This document shows positions 54,846 through 64,000 of a stretch of DNA of 64,000 nt, piece by piece. The notes beneath the pieces are model-generated. The model saw only the letters and a list, made by a program, of their open reading frames with translations, was not told where the DNA came from and did not search any database. Source of the stretch: Porphyra umbilicalis. Taxonomy: Eukaryota; Rhodophyta; Bangiophyceae; Bangiales; Bangiaceae. The position numbers and the translations under genes were made by a program. The stretch covers positions 62,001-126,000 of the forward strand of contig KV918777.1 in assembly GCA_002049455.2 (NCBI GenBank), given 5' to 3'. Each line of letters opens with the position of its first letter. Positions within the stretch are counted from its first letter, which is position 1.

Positions 54846-55342
54846 TGTGGCGGTCGGGGGTCCCCAGTTGGAAGGGGCGTGGCCCCTCAGCTGTGGACAG
54901 CACACCCCCGGGGGCCGTCCCAAATTATCCCGATCCGGGCCAGCAAGGGAATGACCTGTCCAGATCTCGGGGAGATTGGATTCGGTCGGGGGCTGGGCTT
55001 TTCCAAAGTGGTTTTCCCAGCCCCCCTACTACTTGTTTGAACTTTTCGCTTTGGAGGGATTTATCTGTTTGGCGCATTTGGGGTGGCTACTTTGGCCACC
55101 GGCGTTCGGTTTGGGAGGGGTTTATTGACAGCGGGGACGCCGTCCCTGTCGCCGTTTGATAAAATCAACTGTGCTTTGGACGACGATTCCCCCCTGGGCT
55201 TTGCCGTGATCCTCTCCCAGTACGAGGGGGAAGGCTGGGCTGTGGGTTGTTTTCCGGGGCAGTTCTTTCGACGGACCGAGCTGATCAAGAGGTCACTTCG
55301 GCAAGACGACGAACCAACGTGGTGGTGTCAAGAACCGCTACA
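54846..55342 (+). repeat. Element C 3' LTR
   Basis: Matches 45824-46322 with few differences, starting TGTGGCGGTC and ending CCGCTACA. Followed by GCCAG. Confidence 0.9.
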
Positions 55343-55927
55343 GCCAGACACCCGGTCGCCCAGATGCTTAGCAGTGGCCACTGAGATTGCCAGAGGGGTG
55401 ATGTGGTTACAGTGAGAGAACGACGGCCTCCACTGCAAGCGGGAGTTGGAAGGGGAAGAGGGGACGTTTTCGTACTGAATATTCGTGTTGGTGGATACAA
55501 TCCGGAATTATTGCACTCTCATGCTTGGTCAAGTGCTCTCTGTCAGCTGTGGCGCGGAGATGTGTGACGGTGGGCGAGCGGACCGCACACCTCCGCGGGC
55601 CGCTCGCGATCACCGAACTTGCTCCCTGCAGCGCCTCCACGTCGCCCCTTTCGCCGACGTGCTCCCATTGTCCTGCCACCCTTCCCCCCCCCCTCCTCGG
55701 CTGTGGTCATGCCGCCCCTGCTGTGGAATTGCTCTCATCGTCTCTAACTCCGAGAGACTGGGACGTCAAGGCGGACGCCTGGCAGGTTCTGGCCTACCTC
55801 GTCGTCTCCACGACGTCGACCCGGTCAGCGGTGCGGCCATCGCCGTGTCCTCGGGCGGGCTCGACACTGGCTGCTTCTCTCCGTTCCGCTGCTCGTCGAC
55901 GCTGTTGATTTCTGCGGCGGCGGCGAA
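55343..55927. other. No supported gene
   Basis: A mixed-composition stretch between the element C LTR and the KDZ ORF. The overlapping plus ORFs (55485 and 55525) show no motif and look like shadows of the following gene region. Confidence 0.4.
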
Positions 55928-57844
55928 ATGGAGGAGGATGGCGGGTCGGAGGGAGACGCTGAGGACGGCCGTGTTGCGCTCCCGGTGCCAATACTGGCCA
56001 TCTGCCGGTGCGCGCGGGCGGTCCCTATCGTCCTGGCCGAGGAATTGCGCGCAGCCCTCGCGTCTTTTCCGCAGTATGTCCTGGCTCGCCGCCCCAGGAC
56101 CGACGCGCATTCCCGCTCCACCAAGCGCACTCGTCGGCGAAGAGCCCAGCCCGCTGCAGCGCCCGTTGGTGCCTTTCCCGTCGCTGTGGCCATTGCCGAG
56201 GCAGTCGGCACGGGGCTGCCCGCCGTTGAAATGCGGGAGCGGTGGCGGACGGTGCGACGCTTCCTGTCGACCTTCTTGGGCCAGCTGGTTCTGGGTGCGT
56301 TCGGTTGTCTAGACCGGGTGCGCGTTCGGGCGCTGGCGGTCAAGATGGTTCGTGCTCAGCAGGTGGAGGACTGGCGGCGCTTTGCCTTCGTGGTGGAGTC
56401 GGTGGGCATCGTTTGGCCCTTTCTCCGCCTCGTCCGCATGGGCGCCCACACGGAGCCGCTGATGACGCGGGCCATCGCGGAGCTACTGATCTACGCCTGC
56501 GACGTCGACGCGCTCTGGGAGTCGGAGTGGCGGCGGCGCGCCCCCTCCGCCTCCACCGAGTTTGAGAGCGAGTGGAGAGAGGCGTCTCCCACCAAGATGG
56601 CGGCGCACGTGGCCGCCCGGCCAGGTCCGCCCCCTGGGTCTCGGCACCTCTCATGCACCGGCCACTCGCTTGCGCGTGCCGACGCCCAGGCGAAAGAAGT
56701 GCGCAGCGGCCAGGTGTTGCCTGACCTGGAGCCGGTTCGCCCTTTCATTACAGACGGCAAGGCCGACGCGGTTAACGCCGCTCGGGCTTCCAAGGTAGGC
56801 GCAGACCGGCAGACGCTCCGCGCCATGGTAGCCAAGGAGCTCGGCGAGGACGACTGCCGGCACAAGTGGCTGACGTCGGAGACGTTCATGCCGGGCATCG
56901 AAAACATTTTGTGCCCATGCGGTCTGCTCATCGGCTTTGACTTCCTCGACAAGGCCGAGGCGCCATCGCATGTGCTGGCGTCGCTCGTGCAGCGCTTCCC
57001 CCTGCTTCCCAAGGTCGTCTATTTTGACACGGCATGTCAGCTCGCGCGCAATGCGGCGCGCCGCGTGCCACGGTTGGTGAACGAGTCGTGTATGGCGTGC
57101 AGCCTCAACCGCCCCCACAACGTCAAGCACAAGCAAGGCTGCTCGCGCATTTTCGACGCCGACGCATACCCGTCACGCTCTGTGAGACACATCAGTGCCT
57201 GTGCAGAGAGCCGTCCCTCCATCAACAAGGCATATAAGACGCACCTCGCCCACCTGCGGCAAGACCACTTTATCATCCAGATGCGGCTCGTGGCGGTGAC
57301 AATCAACTTGAGGGTTGAAATGAGGCGGGAGTTGGGCAAAGAGACAGGCCACCGGCGGATGTGCGCCTTCTTTCACTCCAACGTACAGGACTACTGCGAC
57401 CGGCGGCGCTGCAAGTGCGCAGCCGGCATGCGACAGGCCGCTGCTGCTATTGCTGCTGCAGATCCAGCGGATGGTGGCGATGACGACGACAACGATGACG
57501 ATGATGGTCGACGCGGAGGCGGCAGGCAGCAAGATGGGCGCCCTCACGCTGCCGCCGACTCTGCCGCTGCCTCCCACGTTGCCCCTCTCCACAACGTACA
57601 CGTGGCTGTCGCCGATGCACTGCCTGTGGAAGTCGTGCAAGCTGTCGAATCGGCGGCGCAGGAGGCAGGTCTAGCGGCCGGCCAAGCAGCCGGCCAAGGT
57701 CTTGGCCGAGCCACCGGGCTGGCGGCTGTGCAGGCCGCTTATCACGTTGCGCTCGAGGCGGGCATCAGCGACGCCGGCGCGGCTGCCAGCCAGGCCGCCG
57801 CCGCAGCGGCAGGTCAGTGTGCCGCCCTCTTCCCCGTTCAATAA
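55928..57844 (+). CDS. KDZ-superfamily transposase (Zisupton/Kyakuja-Dileera-like)
   Basis: A single open frame of 638 codons. The core matches the KDZ pattern: FMPGIENILCPCGLLIGFDF (residues 320-339), FPLLPKVVYFDTACQLARNAARR with Asp367, a CSLNRPHNVKHKQGC block (391-405, the His/Cys motif of the group), ACAESRPSINKAYK with Glu427, and a helical stretch ending LRVEMRRELG. The N-terminal 230 residues carry a basic patch (STKRTRRRRAQP) and no recognised zinc domain. After residue 515 comes an Asp/Asn-rich run, then an Ala/Gly/Gln-rich tail (GLAAGQAAGQGLG). Zisupton and KDZ elements make 8-bp duplications with short TIRs; I did not locate these. The family call is from remembered motif order. 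Confidence 0.7.
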   Translation: MEEDGGSEGDAEDGRVALPVPILAICRCARAVPIVLAEELRAALASFPQYVLARRPRTDAHSRSTKRTRRRRAQPAAAPVGAFPVAVAIAEAVGTGLPAVEMRERWRTVRRFLSTFLGQLVLGAFGCLDRVRVRALAVKMVRAQQVEDWRRFAFVVESVGIVWPFLRLVRMGAHTEPLMTRAIAELLIYACDVDALWESEWRRRAPSASTEFESEWREASPTKMAAHVAARPGPPPGSRHLSCTGHSLARADAQAKEVRSGQVLPDLEPVRPFITDGKADAVNAARASKVGADRQTLRAMVAKELGEDDCRHKWLTSETFMPGIENILCPCGLLIGFDFLDKAEAPSHVLASLVQRFPLLPKVVYFDTACQLARNAARRVPRLVNESCMACSLNRPHNVKHKQGCSRIFDADAYPSRSVRHISACAESRPSINKAYKTHLAHLRQDHFIIQMRLVAVTINLRVEMRRELGKETGHRRMCAFFHSNVQDYCDRRRCKCAAGMRQAAAAIAAADPADGGDDDDNDDDDGRRGGGRQQDGRPHAAADSAAASHVAPLHNVHVAVADALPVEVVQAVESAAQEAGLAAGQAAGQGLGRATGLAAVQAAYHVALEAGISDAGAAASQAAAAAAGQCAALFPVQ

Positions 57845-59140
57845 ACCGTACAAACCGTCGTTCAAGAAGCTGTTCTTGCCTGCGCTTCGGAGGTTGGCCA
57901 ACGCAGCTCACGAGCGGCCGTCTCCGGCCTTTGTGGCGATCTGTGTCACGCTGCCGGCCTCGCGGCCGCTCGGGGTTGTGAATGGCGCTGCTGGCCGACC
58001 GCAGCCTGTAGCTGATTCACATGTTAACGTCGCCGAGAACGTTGCGAGAGGTGAGCAACGCGCCGCGGACCAATTCTACGGCGGGGCGTCTGAGCCGAGA
58101 CGGGAAGGGCAATGTGTAGATTGAGGTGTTCATCTGCGCCACGCCGACGATGCTGAAGATGAGGCTCGCGAACAACTCTTCGCCGATGGTTTGGTGTCTG
58201 GACAAGCTGCTGTCCGCGCCGTTCTGCGTGACACTCTTTGGGGTCTTGGGGTTGTCGTCGCCCTGGACGACCCAATCGTTGCCGATGGAGCTATTGTGCC
58301 AGACGATGGTGGTGCGAGCAAGCATCGGGCTGTTTCTTTCCGCCAACCTGCTCGGGCAGGAGTCCTCGGACTCTCAGGGTGCAGTATATTCTGGTGGCGA
58401 GGTCTCCGGGGATGAATATGAAGTTTAGGTTGCGCACGCTTTTCTTTTGTGTCTTTCTTGGCTGTATTTGCGTGCATCTTGCACCCTGTTAAATGAACGT
58501 TTCTTCGCTTCCTTGTTGCACCTTCGTGGCTGGCAGTGGTAGGCGAGTAAACAGTCGCGTGCTTGTATCCATTTCCTTTCCTCGGCTCCCAATGGAAGTA
58601 CGCTGATCATGCACAAATACATTCTATCAAGTATGCTCGCTCCACTGCTCATATGCACGACAGCGTAACCCGTCTGGAACACCTCTGTTTTTATTTGCGA
58701 AGGAATGGGGGGTGGAAAACAAGCCACAGCGTTCATGGGACACAACAGCGAGGAGACAGGTGGCGTTGCAAACAATCTAGAGGTGGAGCAGCTGCCGTCG
58801 CACTGCACAGAACTCGGTGTGGCAACGGGCGGTAGAACTGATTGGCAACGGGTGGGAGAGAGAACGTAGCGGTTCTTGCCGCCGAAGCCACCCTCCCGAC
58901 GCCCCGACGTCCCCGTGACACTCATATAGCGAGCCTGCAGCGGAATAGGAAGGAAAGCTGAACACCAAAATCTTGACAGGTATGCGCGGGCGGCCGCGGC
59001 GGCATCAGGTCGGCAGCAACGGCGGCGGCAGCGCGGGGGAGGCCTCCGCAGTGGCTACGGAGTTCAAAAGGCAAAGATGAAGGGGCTACTCCAGGAGGAC
59101 GGCGGAAGCTGCGGCGGCATCTGGGATTCCGAGATGATAC
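57845..59140. other. No supported gene
   Basis: 3' flank of the KDZ ORF. Short ORFs only; composition falls at 58.4-58.9 kb. The element's terminal repeats may lie here but were not found. Confidence 0.4.
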
Positions 59141-59149
59141 ATGCGCTCG

Positions 59150-60240
59150 CGTCGCCGCACGGCACCCGGCGTGGCGCCCAAAAACCACCCGGTCCCCCCC
59201 ACCCAGCGCCGCCGCGGAAGGTGCGCTCGTGCCCGCAGGTGGCGGTGGCAGCCGCGAGGGGCGGGCACACCGCGCGGCTCAGCGTACAAAAGAATGCGGG
59301 CCGCCCCCTCCCGCCCCACCGTAGACGATCCGCCCCCCCCAGCGCCGCCACCATCGTGGCGACAGCCGCGAGCAGCTGCAGCGTGCGGCGGCTCCGGCCG
59401 GCGACAGCGGCGTCCGGTAGCTGCACGCTGCGCAGCACCCGAAAGCCGCCTCTTCCAGCGCCGCCGGGGCCGGTGCGCCGGTGCACGCGGGCTGCAGCAG
59501 CAGCGCCGGAGCCGGCCGTGGCGCGCGGCGCAACGAGAAAAACGCGCCCGCTCCCCAGCCCCCCCGCGTCCCCCGGGCAGGTGCACCCGCTCACGCGGGC
59601 GGGAACGGCGGCCACGGGCGGTGCATGCGGCTTGCAAAACCCGCCCGCCGCCCCCACCCCTCCAACGCGGCCGGGGCCGGGGCACCCATCCACGCGGGCG
59701 GCGGCACAAGCACCGGGCGGCGGCCACGGCGGGCGGCGCGGCGCCCAAGAACAGCCCCCCCCCCACCCCCCCGCACCGCCGCCGGTCCGGTGCGCCCGCG
59801 CACGTGGGCGGCGGTGAAAGTCGCACACGGTTGACGGCGCGTCGCACAAGAACGCCCCCCCCCTCCCCCAAATCAACGCCAGCACCGGTGCGCTCACGCA
59901 CGCGGGCGCCGGCCGCGGCTGCGGGCGGCCGCCGCGGCGCGCAAAAACCGCCCCCCCCCCCCCGTACCGCCGCCGGGCCGGTGCGCCCGCGCACGCGGGC
60001 GGCGGCAGGAGCCCTGGGCGGCGTCCGCGGGGCACAACAGCTCCAGGCGGCGGCCGCGGCGCGTCACGCGGCGTGAAAAAACCACCCGCCCCCGCACCCC
60101 CCTGCGCCGCCAATGCCGGTGCAGCCGGGCGCGCTAGCGGCGGCGGTGGCCGCGGGCTGGCGGCGGCCGCGGCGGGCGCCACGCGGCGGGGCGTGCGGCG
60201 CGCAAACCGCGCCCGTCCCCCACCACCCAGCGCGGCCGTG
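59150..60240. repeat. Degenerate GC-rich minisatellite, about 100-130 bp units
   Basis: A box GC(G/A)CAAAAAC-CGCCC recurs near 59176, 59285, 59528, 59632, 59741, 59840, 59938, 60070 and 60198. Between boxes is a second motif, GGTGCGCCCGCGCACGCGGG followed by CGGCGGC, containing the palindrome CCCGCGCACGCGGG. Long ORFs on minus (Ala/Gly/Pro/Arg) are a product of this composition. Confidence 0.7.
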
Positions 60241-61158
60241 GCCTGTTCTAATGCTCGCGCGGGTAGCGCGCTGGTCTACGCGCACAAATGGGTCACTCAG
60301 GGCCCTCCAGTGAGGCCCCGGGCGGTTTTGGAGGGGCCCCACGGCGAGGGCGTCCAAAGGAGGCGCGATCCAGAGCCCCAGGGGGCGGCGGCGGCAGCCG
60401 TCGCAGGTGACCGTTATGGAGTGCGAGCGCGCGCGCGCGGGAAAATCACGCCCCCCCAAGAGAGCTGCAGATGGGGGTGAATGTGTGGCCAAACAGCACC
60501 GGATCAGCCTGGTGCAAAAATGGAGGCCGCTACAGCCTGGGCGGCCGGCTCATACTCCCGCCCAGGACGGCCTGCAGGGCGCCCACGCAACGATGTATGA
60601 GGCTTCTCATTGGTTCACGATTCTGCCTCATACTCACGCACAAGAAGAAAGATGCGCTGTGCTGTGCGTGCCCGAGCAAGGAAGCACCCCTCGCTCTTCC
60701 GAGTCCAAGGGCCGGCGCTTCACTTTCGGTCCCGACCGCCAGCGCTTCCGCAATGCTCAGTTTCGACTTCTAATGGGCTGTAAGGCTCGTCATGTACATG
60801 CTTACAACAATCCCTGGTCGAGCACGCGTCAGATGCCCATCATGGAAGCACGTCGGCAACGAGAGCGCAAAAAGTACCGCAAAACCGGCACCCTACATTT
60901 TCTGCACGCACGATGAAGCTCCAACTAGTGCCCGTGGGCCGGCTAGCGCCTCGTCTGTGACATTCGGTTGCATTCAAGCAACCTCAGAGTGAAAGGGTCC
61001 TCTCACTACCTGTCGAAAAGCTATGTTACAAATGGAAAATGTATTTTTTTGCACTATCTGGTATGGGCGGGAACTACCGAAAAACAGCATGCGAATCATG
61101 AAACATTCTATCAAAGTAGCTATCTAAAGATGATCCGGCCAACACAAAAAAAGCATGG
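60241..61158. other. Helitron downstream region, no gene
   Basis: No supported ORF. The 3' terminus of the Helitron (CTRR with a preceding hairpin, minus orientation) should lie at or below this region; CTAG at 60925-60928 next to GCCCGTGGGC is a weak candidate. Confidence 0.4.
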
Positions 61159-64000
61159 CTAAACAGCATCGTCGTTCAACAGTTGCGTGAACACCACATT
61201 GTCAGTCACAATGTACCCTGCGTCATCATAATAGGCCGCAGGCGCTCCGACAATGATTTCTCGCGGATCACCAACACGGGAAGTGCCAACATACACCTGC
61301 CTATGTCCGAAAACTGGTTGCGGCAGCCATAGACCAAGGCGCTTGAGGGTGGCACCCAGGGCTTTGTTGATGGTTGCGGCGAATGCCACGCGGATGGGGA
61401 ATTGCCGTCGCTTGAGCTTGATCGGTAGCCCACAATCGCTGGTGGTCACGTCAATTTTTGGAATGAGGATGCGCCTGTTGGTGCCAATTTGGCGGAGCTC
61501 GATGACATTGTCGCCAAGCCGTGTAACTATGTACCGCGTTCCATTGAAGTCGCCATTTTGGGCCGCCAGGTTTCGTAGGAGCATGACAGTCATGCCTACC
61601 TTGAGCACCATTGCGTGCGTTGGCACTGAGGAGTGGTCAATCGTGTTCAGAAACTCTGTCGTATAGACCTCCGCGAGCTCCATGTCCTCATCGCTGACTG
61701 TATCGATACTGTAGTAGGTCCGTGCCTGACCTGGAAACTGATCGATAGCCAATTCGTTGAGGTCTAGAACGTCCTTGTTCAGAGTGGTGAGAATCATGCG
61801 CTCTCCCATCGCGTCCAGCGCGGCAGCGTTCGTGGGGTTGACCGTGCTCATCTCTGGAAACACAGAGTTTAGCAGCTCCTGCATCCCACTTCCTTTCGGG
61901 AGACACATGGCCCGAGGGATGCGGATCTTCGTCGTACACTGCTCCGCGGCAGTACTTCCTGGCCTCGGCGAACGGCGACGGGCACCGCCCTGTCCTGAGG
62001 CCAAAGGGAGCGCTGCTCTCAGGTCTGTTTCTAAGTCGAAGCCCTGTGCAGGTGTGCCACGTGCTGACTCCTCGGTCTGAAGCACCACAGCGGACCGGAT
62101 AACCCCATCGCCAATGGCTAACATCAATTTCCCAAAGGCCTCGAAAAGGCTGGCCTCCTCAGCCTGACCTGCGTCTGCCCTGGTCTTCACGCGCATATTT
62201 GTCGTCAGTTGCATTCGCGTGAAGCGTGACCACATCAACGGTGACTTTCGAAGAGAAGCACGAATGATTTGTGCTATGGACCCCTTGGGTACCACTGCGG
62301 GAACCTGACGGAAGTCTCCGCACACCAGCCATGTGATTTGCGACGCCACGTCTGGCCCCATCACATCCACAATGCTGCGGTCCACAGCTTCGAAGCAGTG
62401 ACGATGTGCCATTGACGCCTCGTCCCAGACAATCAGTTTGGTCTTCTTCAGCATTTTTGCAACATCAGTGCTTTGCGTGAAGCCGCAGAACGAAGTCTGA
62501 TTGATCTCGATGGGAATTTTGAAGCGGCTGTGCGCGGTGCGGCCAAGCGGCATGAGAGTTGCTGCAATTGCACTGGATGCAACCGCTAGCCCGATGTGAC
62601 CGCTGCCTCTCGTGTAGTTCAAGAGAGTCTCCGCCAAATACGCCTTCCCAGCGCCACCAGGGGCGTCCAGAAAGAATAATCTCCCCATGGAGCCGTCGAT
62701 TGACTCGCTCACTGCATCCCAAACAACTTTCTGGTCCGGCTGCAGTGTCGGCACACGGTGGGCCACTGCAGCGAGGAGCTCATCCCGATTTCCTGGAAGC
62801 TGTTCTGCGAGCGCTTGCCCGCCAGCCCTCCTGGCTGGTGGAGGAGCTTCGCCGAGGACCTCCAGCGCCTCCCCGTCTTCTCCAACTCGGGCTGCCGGAA
62901 TCAGAATCTGGTGGTCTTGAAGACAGCTGTTACGCGCTCTCATGTGCTTTTCAATATCGAGCAGCACAATGCGGCGCAGGTCGTCCTCGGTAGCGTCCAG
63001 GTCCAAGCCCTGTGCCTGCCGAGATGCCAATCTGTAGGTCATGTCTTCGGAGAGAGCGGTGTAGTGCTTTTGCAGCAAGTCGGGCACATCAGCCAAAGCA
63101 TTGAGAGCCACCACGGACGCGAACAGCTCCCGCAGAGCCGCCGGCATCTTCCACGAAGCCGCTTCCGTCAGTGTCTCATCCCAGACCGCATTGGTGGCCA
63201 GCATTTGCCTTGCTGCACATGCATCTTTGTATGTGGGATGCACGAAACCCTCGTACGTTCGAAGATCCACAAACGATCCAGGTCCCTTCACGCGGTAAAG
63301 AAGCAGCCGCATGTAATAAACATCGCCCATGGAGGGGTGGAGGCCAGGAACCCGGCCAATCATCGTTGGCGTATCTTCAGACGATCTCTGCACACCGCGC
63401 TGGCGGCGCCGCCACTTGCGCGTCTTGGTCTGCCAAGTAAAGTACCTGTGGATGTCCGCATATAAGAGGTCTGTCGTGGAGGGAGACTTTCCATCATCTG
63501 GCGCCTGCATCAAGGAGAAGAAGGCTGTGAGCTTTGTCTCCTTTGGTGCGGTTGCCGCAACACCTTCCACCTCTCCAGGCGCGAAGAACACGGGCTGCTG
63601 GTTCTCCAAGTGAACGGGCATCTTCATCACCGCAGGGTCACGAAAGATAACTGGATTGGACAGTCCCCTCCACACTGCTTCGCACTCAGCAATCCATCTG
63701 GCGTCCAGATACTCCTGTATTTCATCTCTGGGCTGCCGTCCGACCTCTTCGCCCCCTTCGTTGTCCCGAGTCGCTGCTACAACCGACACCATGGCCTTAT
63801 CCGGTCCCTTGTAAATATACTTGCAAATGTACTTGACAACAGCGACAGAGGAAACGATCTCCAGATCGATGTGGCAATCAAATTTCTCCAGAAGCAGCGG
63901 GGAGTAGGGCACAATCCACGAAATATCGATCTGCGACGCGCGATTGCCACGTGTGAAGGCCATGGACTCCCCTCCGTCCTGCGGCGAGCGCCTCCGGTAG
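61159..64000 (-). CDS. Helitron Rep-helicase protein, C-terminal part (PIF1-type helicase), runs off the window
   Basis: The frame is open to the window edge (YRRRSPQDGGESMAF), so the ATG at 63963 is internal and the gene is partial. YRRR and SWIVPYSPLLLEKFDCHIDLE followed by AVVKYICKYIYKG is the region just after the HUH Rep domain of Helitrons. The SF1 helicase follows: LDAPGGAGKAYLAETLL (Walker A), LIVWDEASM (Walker B), WLVCGDFRQVPAV, LTTNMRV, RRQFPIRVAFAATINKALG and VYVGTSRVGDPREI. Two conserved positions are altered: the Walker A Thr is Ala (GGAGKA), and the usual NKSQGQT reads NKALGAT. About 946 codons are present without a stop, so decay is recent or mild. It would drive rolling-circle transposition. 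Confidence 0.9.
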   Translation of the reverse strand, partial: YRRRSPQDGGESMAFTRGNRASQIDISWIVPYSPLLLEKFDCHIDLEIVSSVAVVKYICKYIYKGPDKAMVSVVAATRDNEGGEEVGRQPRDEIQEYLDARWIAECEAVWRGLSNPVIFRDPAVMKMPVHLENQQPVFFAPGEVEGVAATAPKETKLTAFFSLMQAPDDGKSPSTTDLLYADIHRYFTWQTKTRKWRRRQRGVQRSSEDTPTMIGRVPGLHPSMGDVYYMRLLLYRVKGPGSFVDLRTYEGFVHPTYKDACAARQMLATNAVWDETLTEAASWKMPAALRELFASVVALNALADVPDLLQKHYTALSEDMTYRLASRQAQGLDLDATEDDLRRIVLLDIEKHMRARNSCLQDHQILIPAARVGEDGEALEVLGEAPPPARRAGGQALAEQLPGNRDELLAAVAHRVPTLQPDQKVVWDAVSESIDGSMGRLFFLDAPGGAGKAYLAETLLNYTRGSGHIGLAVASSAIAATLMPLGRTAHSRFKIPIEINQTSFCGFTQSTDVAKMLKKTKLIVWDEASMAHRHCFEAVDRSIVDVMGPDVASQITWLVCGDFRQVPAVVPKGSIAQIIRASLRKSPLMWSRFTRMQLTTNMRVKTRADAGQAEEASLFEAFGKLMLAIGDGVIRSAVVLQTEESARGTPAQGFDLETDLRAALPLASGQGGARRRSPRPGSTAAEQCTTKIRIPRAMCLPKGSGMQELLNSVFPEMSTVNPTNAAALDAMGERMILTTLNKDVLDLNELAIDQFPGQARTYYSIDTVSDEDMELAEVYTTEFLNTIDHSSVPTHAMVLKVGMTVMLLRNLAAQNGDFNGTRYIVTRLGDNVIELRQIGTNRRILIPKIDVTTSDCGLPIKLKRRQFPIRVAFAATINKALGATLKRLGLWLPQPVFGHRQVYVGTSRVGDPREIIVGAPAAYYDDAGYIVTDNVVFTQLLNDDAV

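Larger units (their letters stand above)
45824..55342 (+). mobile_element. Element C: Ty3 retrotransposon of the same family as A
   Basis: LTRs at 45824-46322 and 54846-55342 match each other and those of element A. Between them are gag, pro-pol, a chromodomain-like ORF and an antisense ORF. The antisense region is full length here, unlike in A. The 5-bp flanks (GGCTC before, GCCAG after) do not match, and the copia fragment on the left is not continued on the right, so one junction is rearranged or the target has changed since insertion. Confidence 0.85.

Noticed and set aside
60920-60940. Helitron 3' terminus (CTAG at 60925 with hairpin GCCCGTGGGC)
   Set aside because: Stem of only 4 bp and no second copy to confirm; kept as a lead only.

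Overview
The window is eukaryotic, GC-rich DNA made almost entirely of mobile elements, their debris and minisatellites. I recognise no single-copy host gene. The evidence is LTR retrotransposons with tRNA primer sites, PIF/Harbinger, KDZ, CACTA/Plavaka-like and Helitron proteins, and very high GC with long G or C runs. A GC-rich alga (for example a bangiophyte red alga) or a similar protist would fit, but the species cannot be read from the sequence.

Layout. 1-371 is the start (leader, primer site, gag N-terminus, minus strand) of a Ty3 element called B'. It is split from its own LTR (11718-12112) by a complete nested Ty3 element, A (372-11714, minus), which has 498-bp LTRs and a 5-bp target duplication. 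A is itself interrupted by a 2.76-kb element with terminal inverted repeats (3278-6034). 12.1-16.1 kb holds a G-rich microsatellite, two head-to-tail MITEs sharing a TGA, and an orphan terminus related to the 3278-6034 element. 16.6-22.2 kb looks like a decayed two-ORF PIF/Harbinger element (transposase on plus, Myb/SANT-like protein on minus) with frame-preserving minisatellites in both proteins. 26.6-31.6 kb is a lower-GC island with a CACTA/Plavaka-like transposase and, tail to tail with it, an intact-looking JmjC plus C5HC2 zinc-finger protein. 32.0-33.2 kb is a 174-bp/561-bp minisatellite.

33.2-42.2 kb is a second Ty3 family, element B (plus), cut at its 3' end by a Ty1/copia fragment (42.2-45.8 kb, minus). 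This abuts a third Ty3 copy, element C (45824-55342, plus, same family as A). 55.9-57.8 kb encodes a KDZ-type transposase, 59.1-60.2 kb is a degenerate minisatellite, and 61.2-64.0 kb is the helicase half of a Helitron protein running off the window.

The most notable signals are: (i) an antisense ORF between pol and the 3' LTR in all three Ty3 copies, from two families; (ii) -1 frameshift signals at the gag/pol junction with identical spacing to the gag stop; (iii) a stop codon conserved between integrase and chromodomain; (iv) a JmjC gene paired with a transposase whose frame changes at a U UUU UUA heptamer. Most coding regions carry one to several stops or frameshifts, so the cluster is largely decayed.
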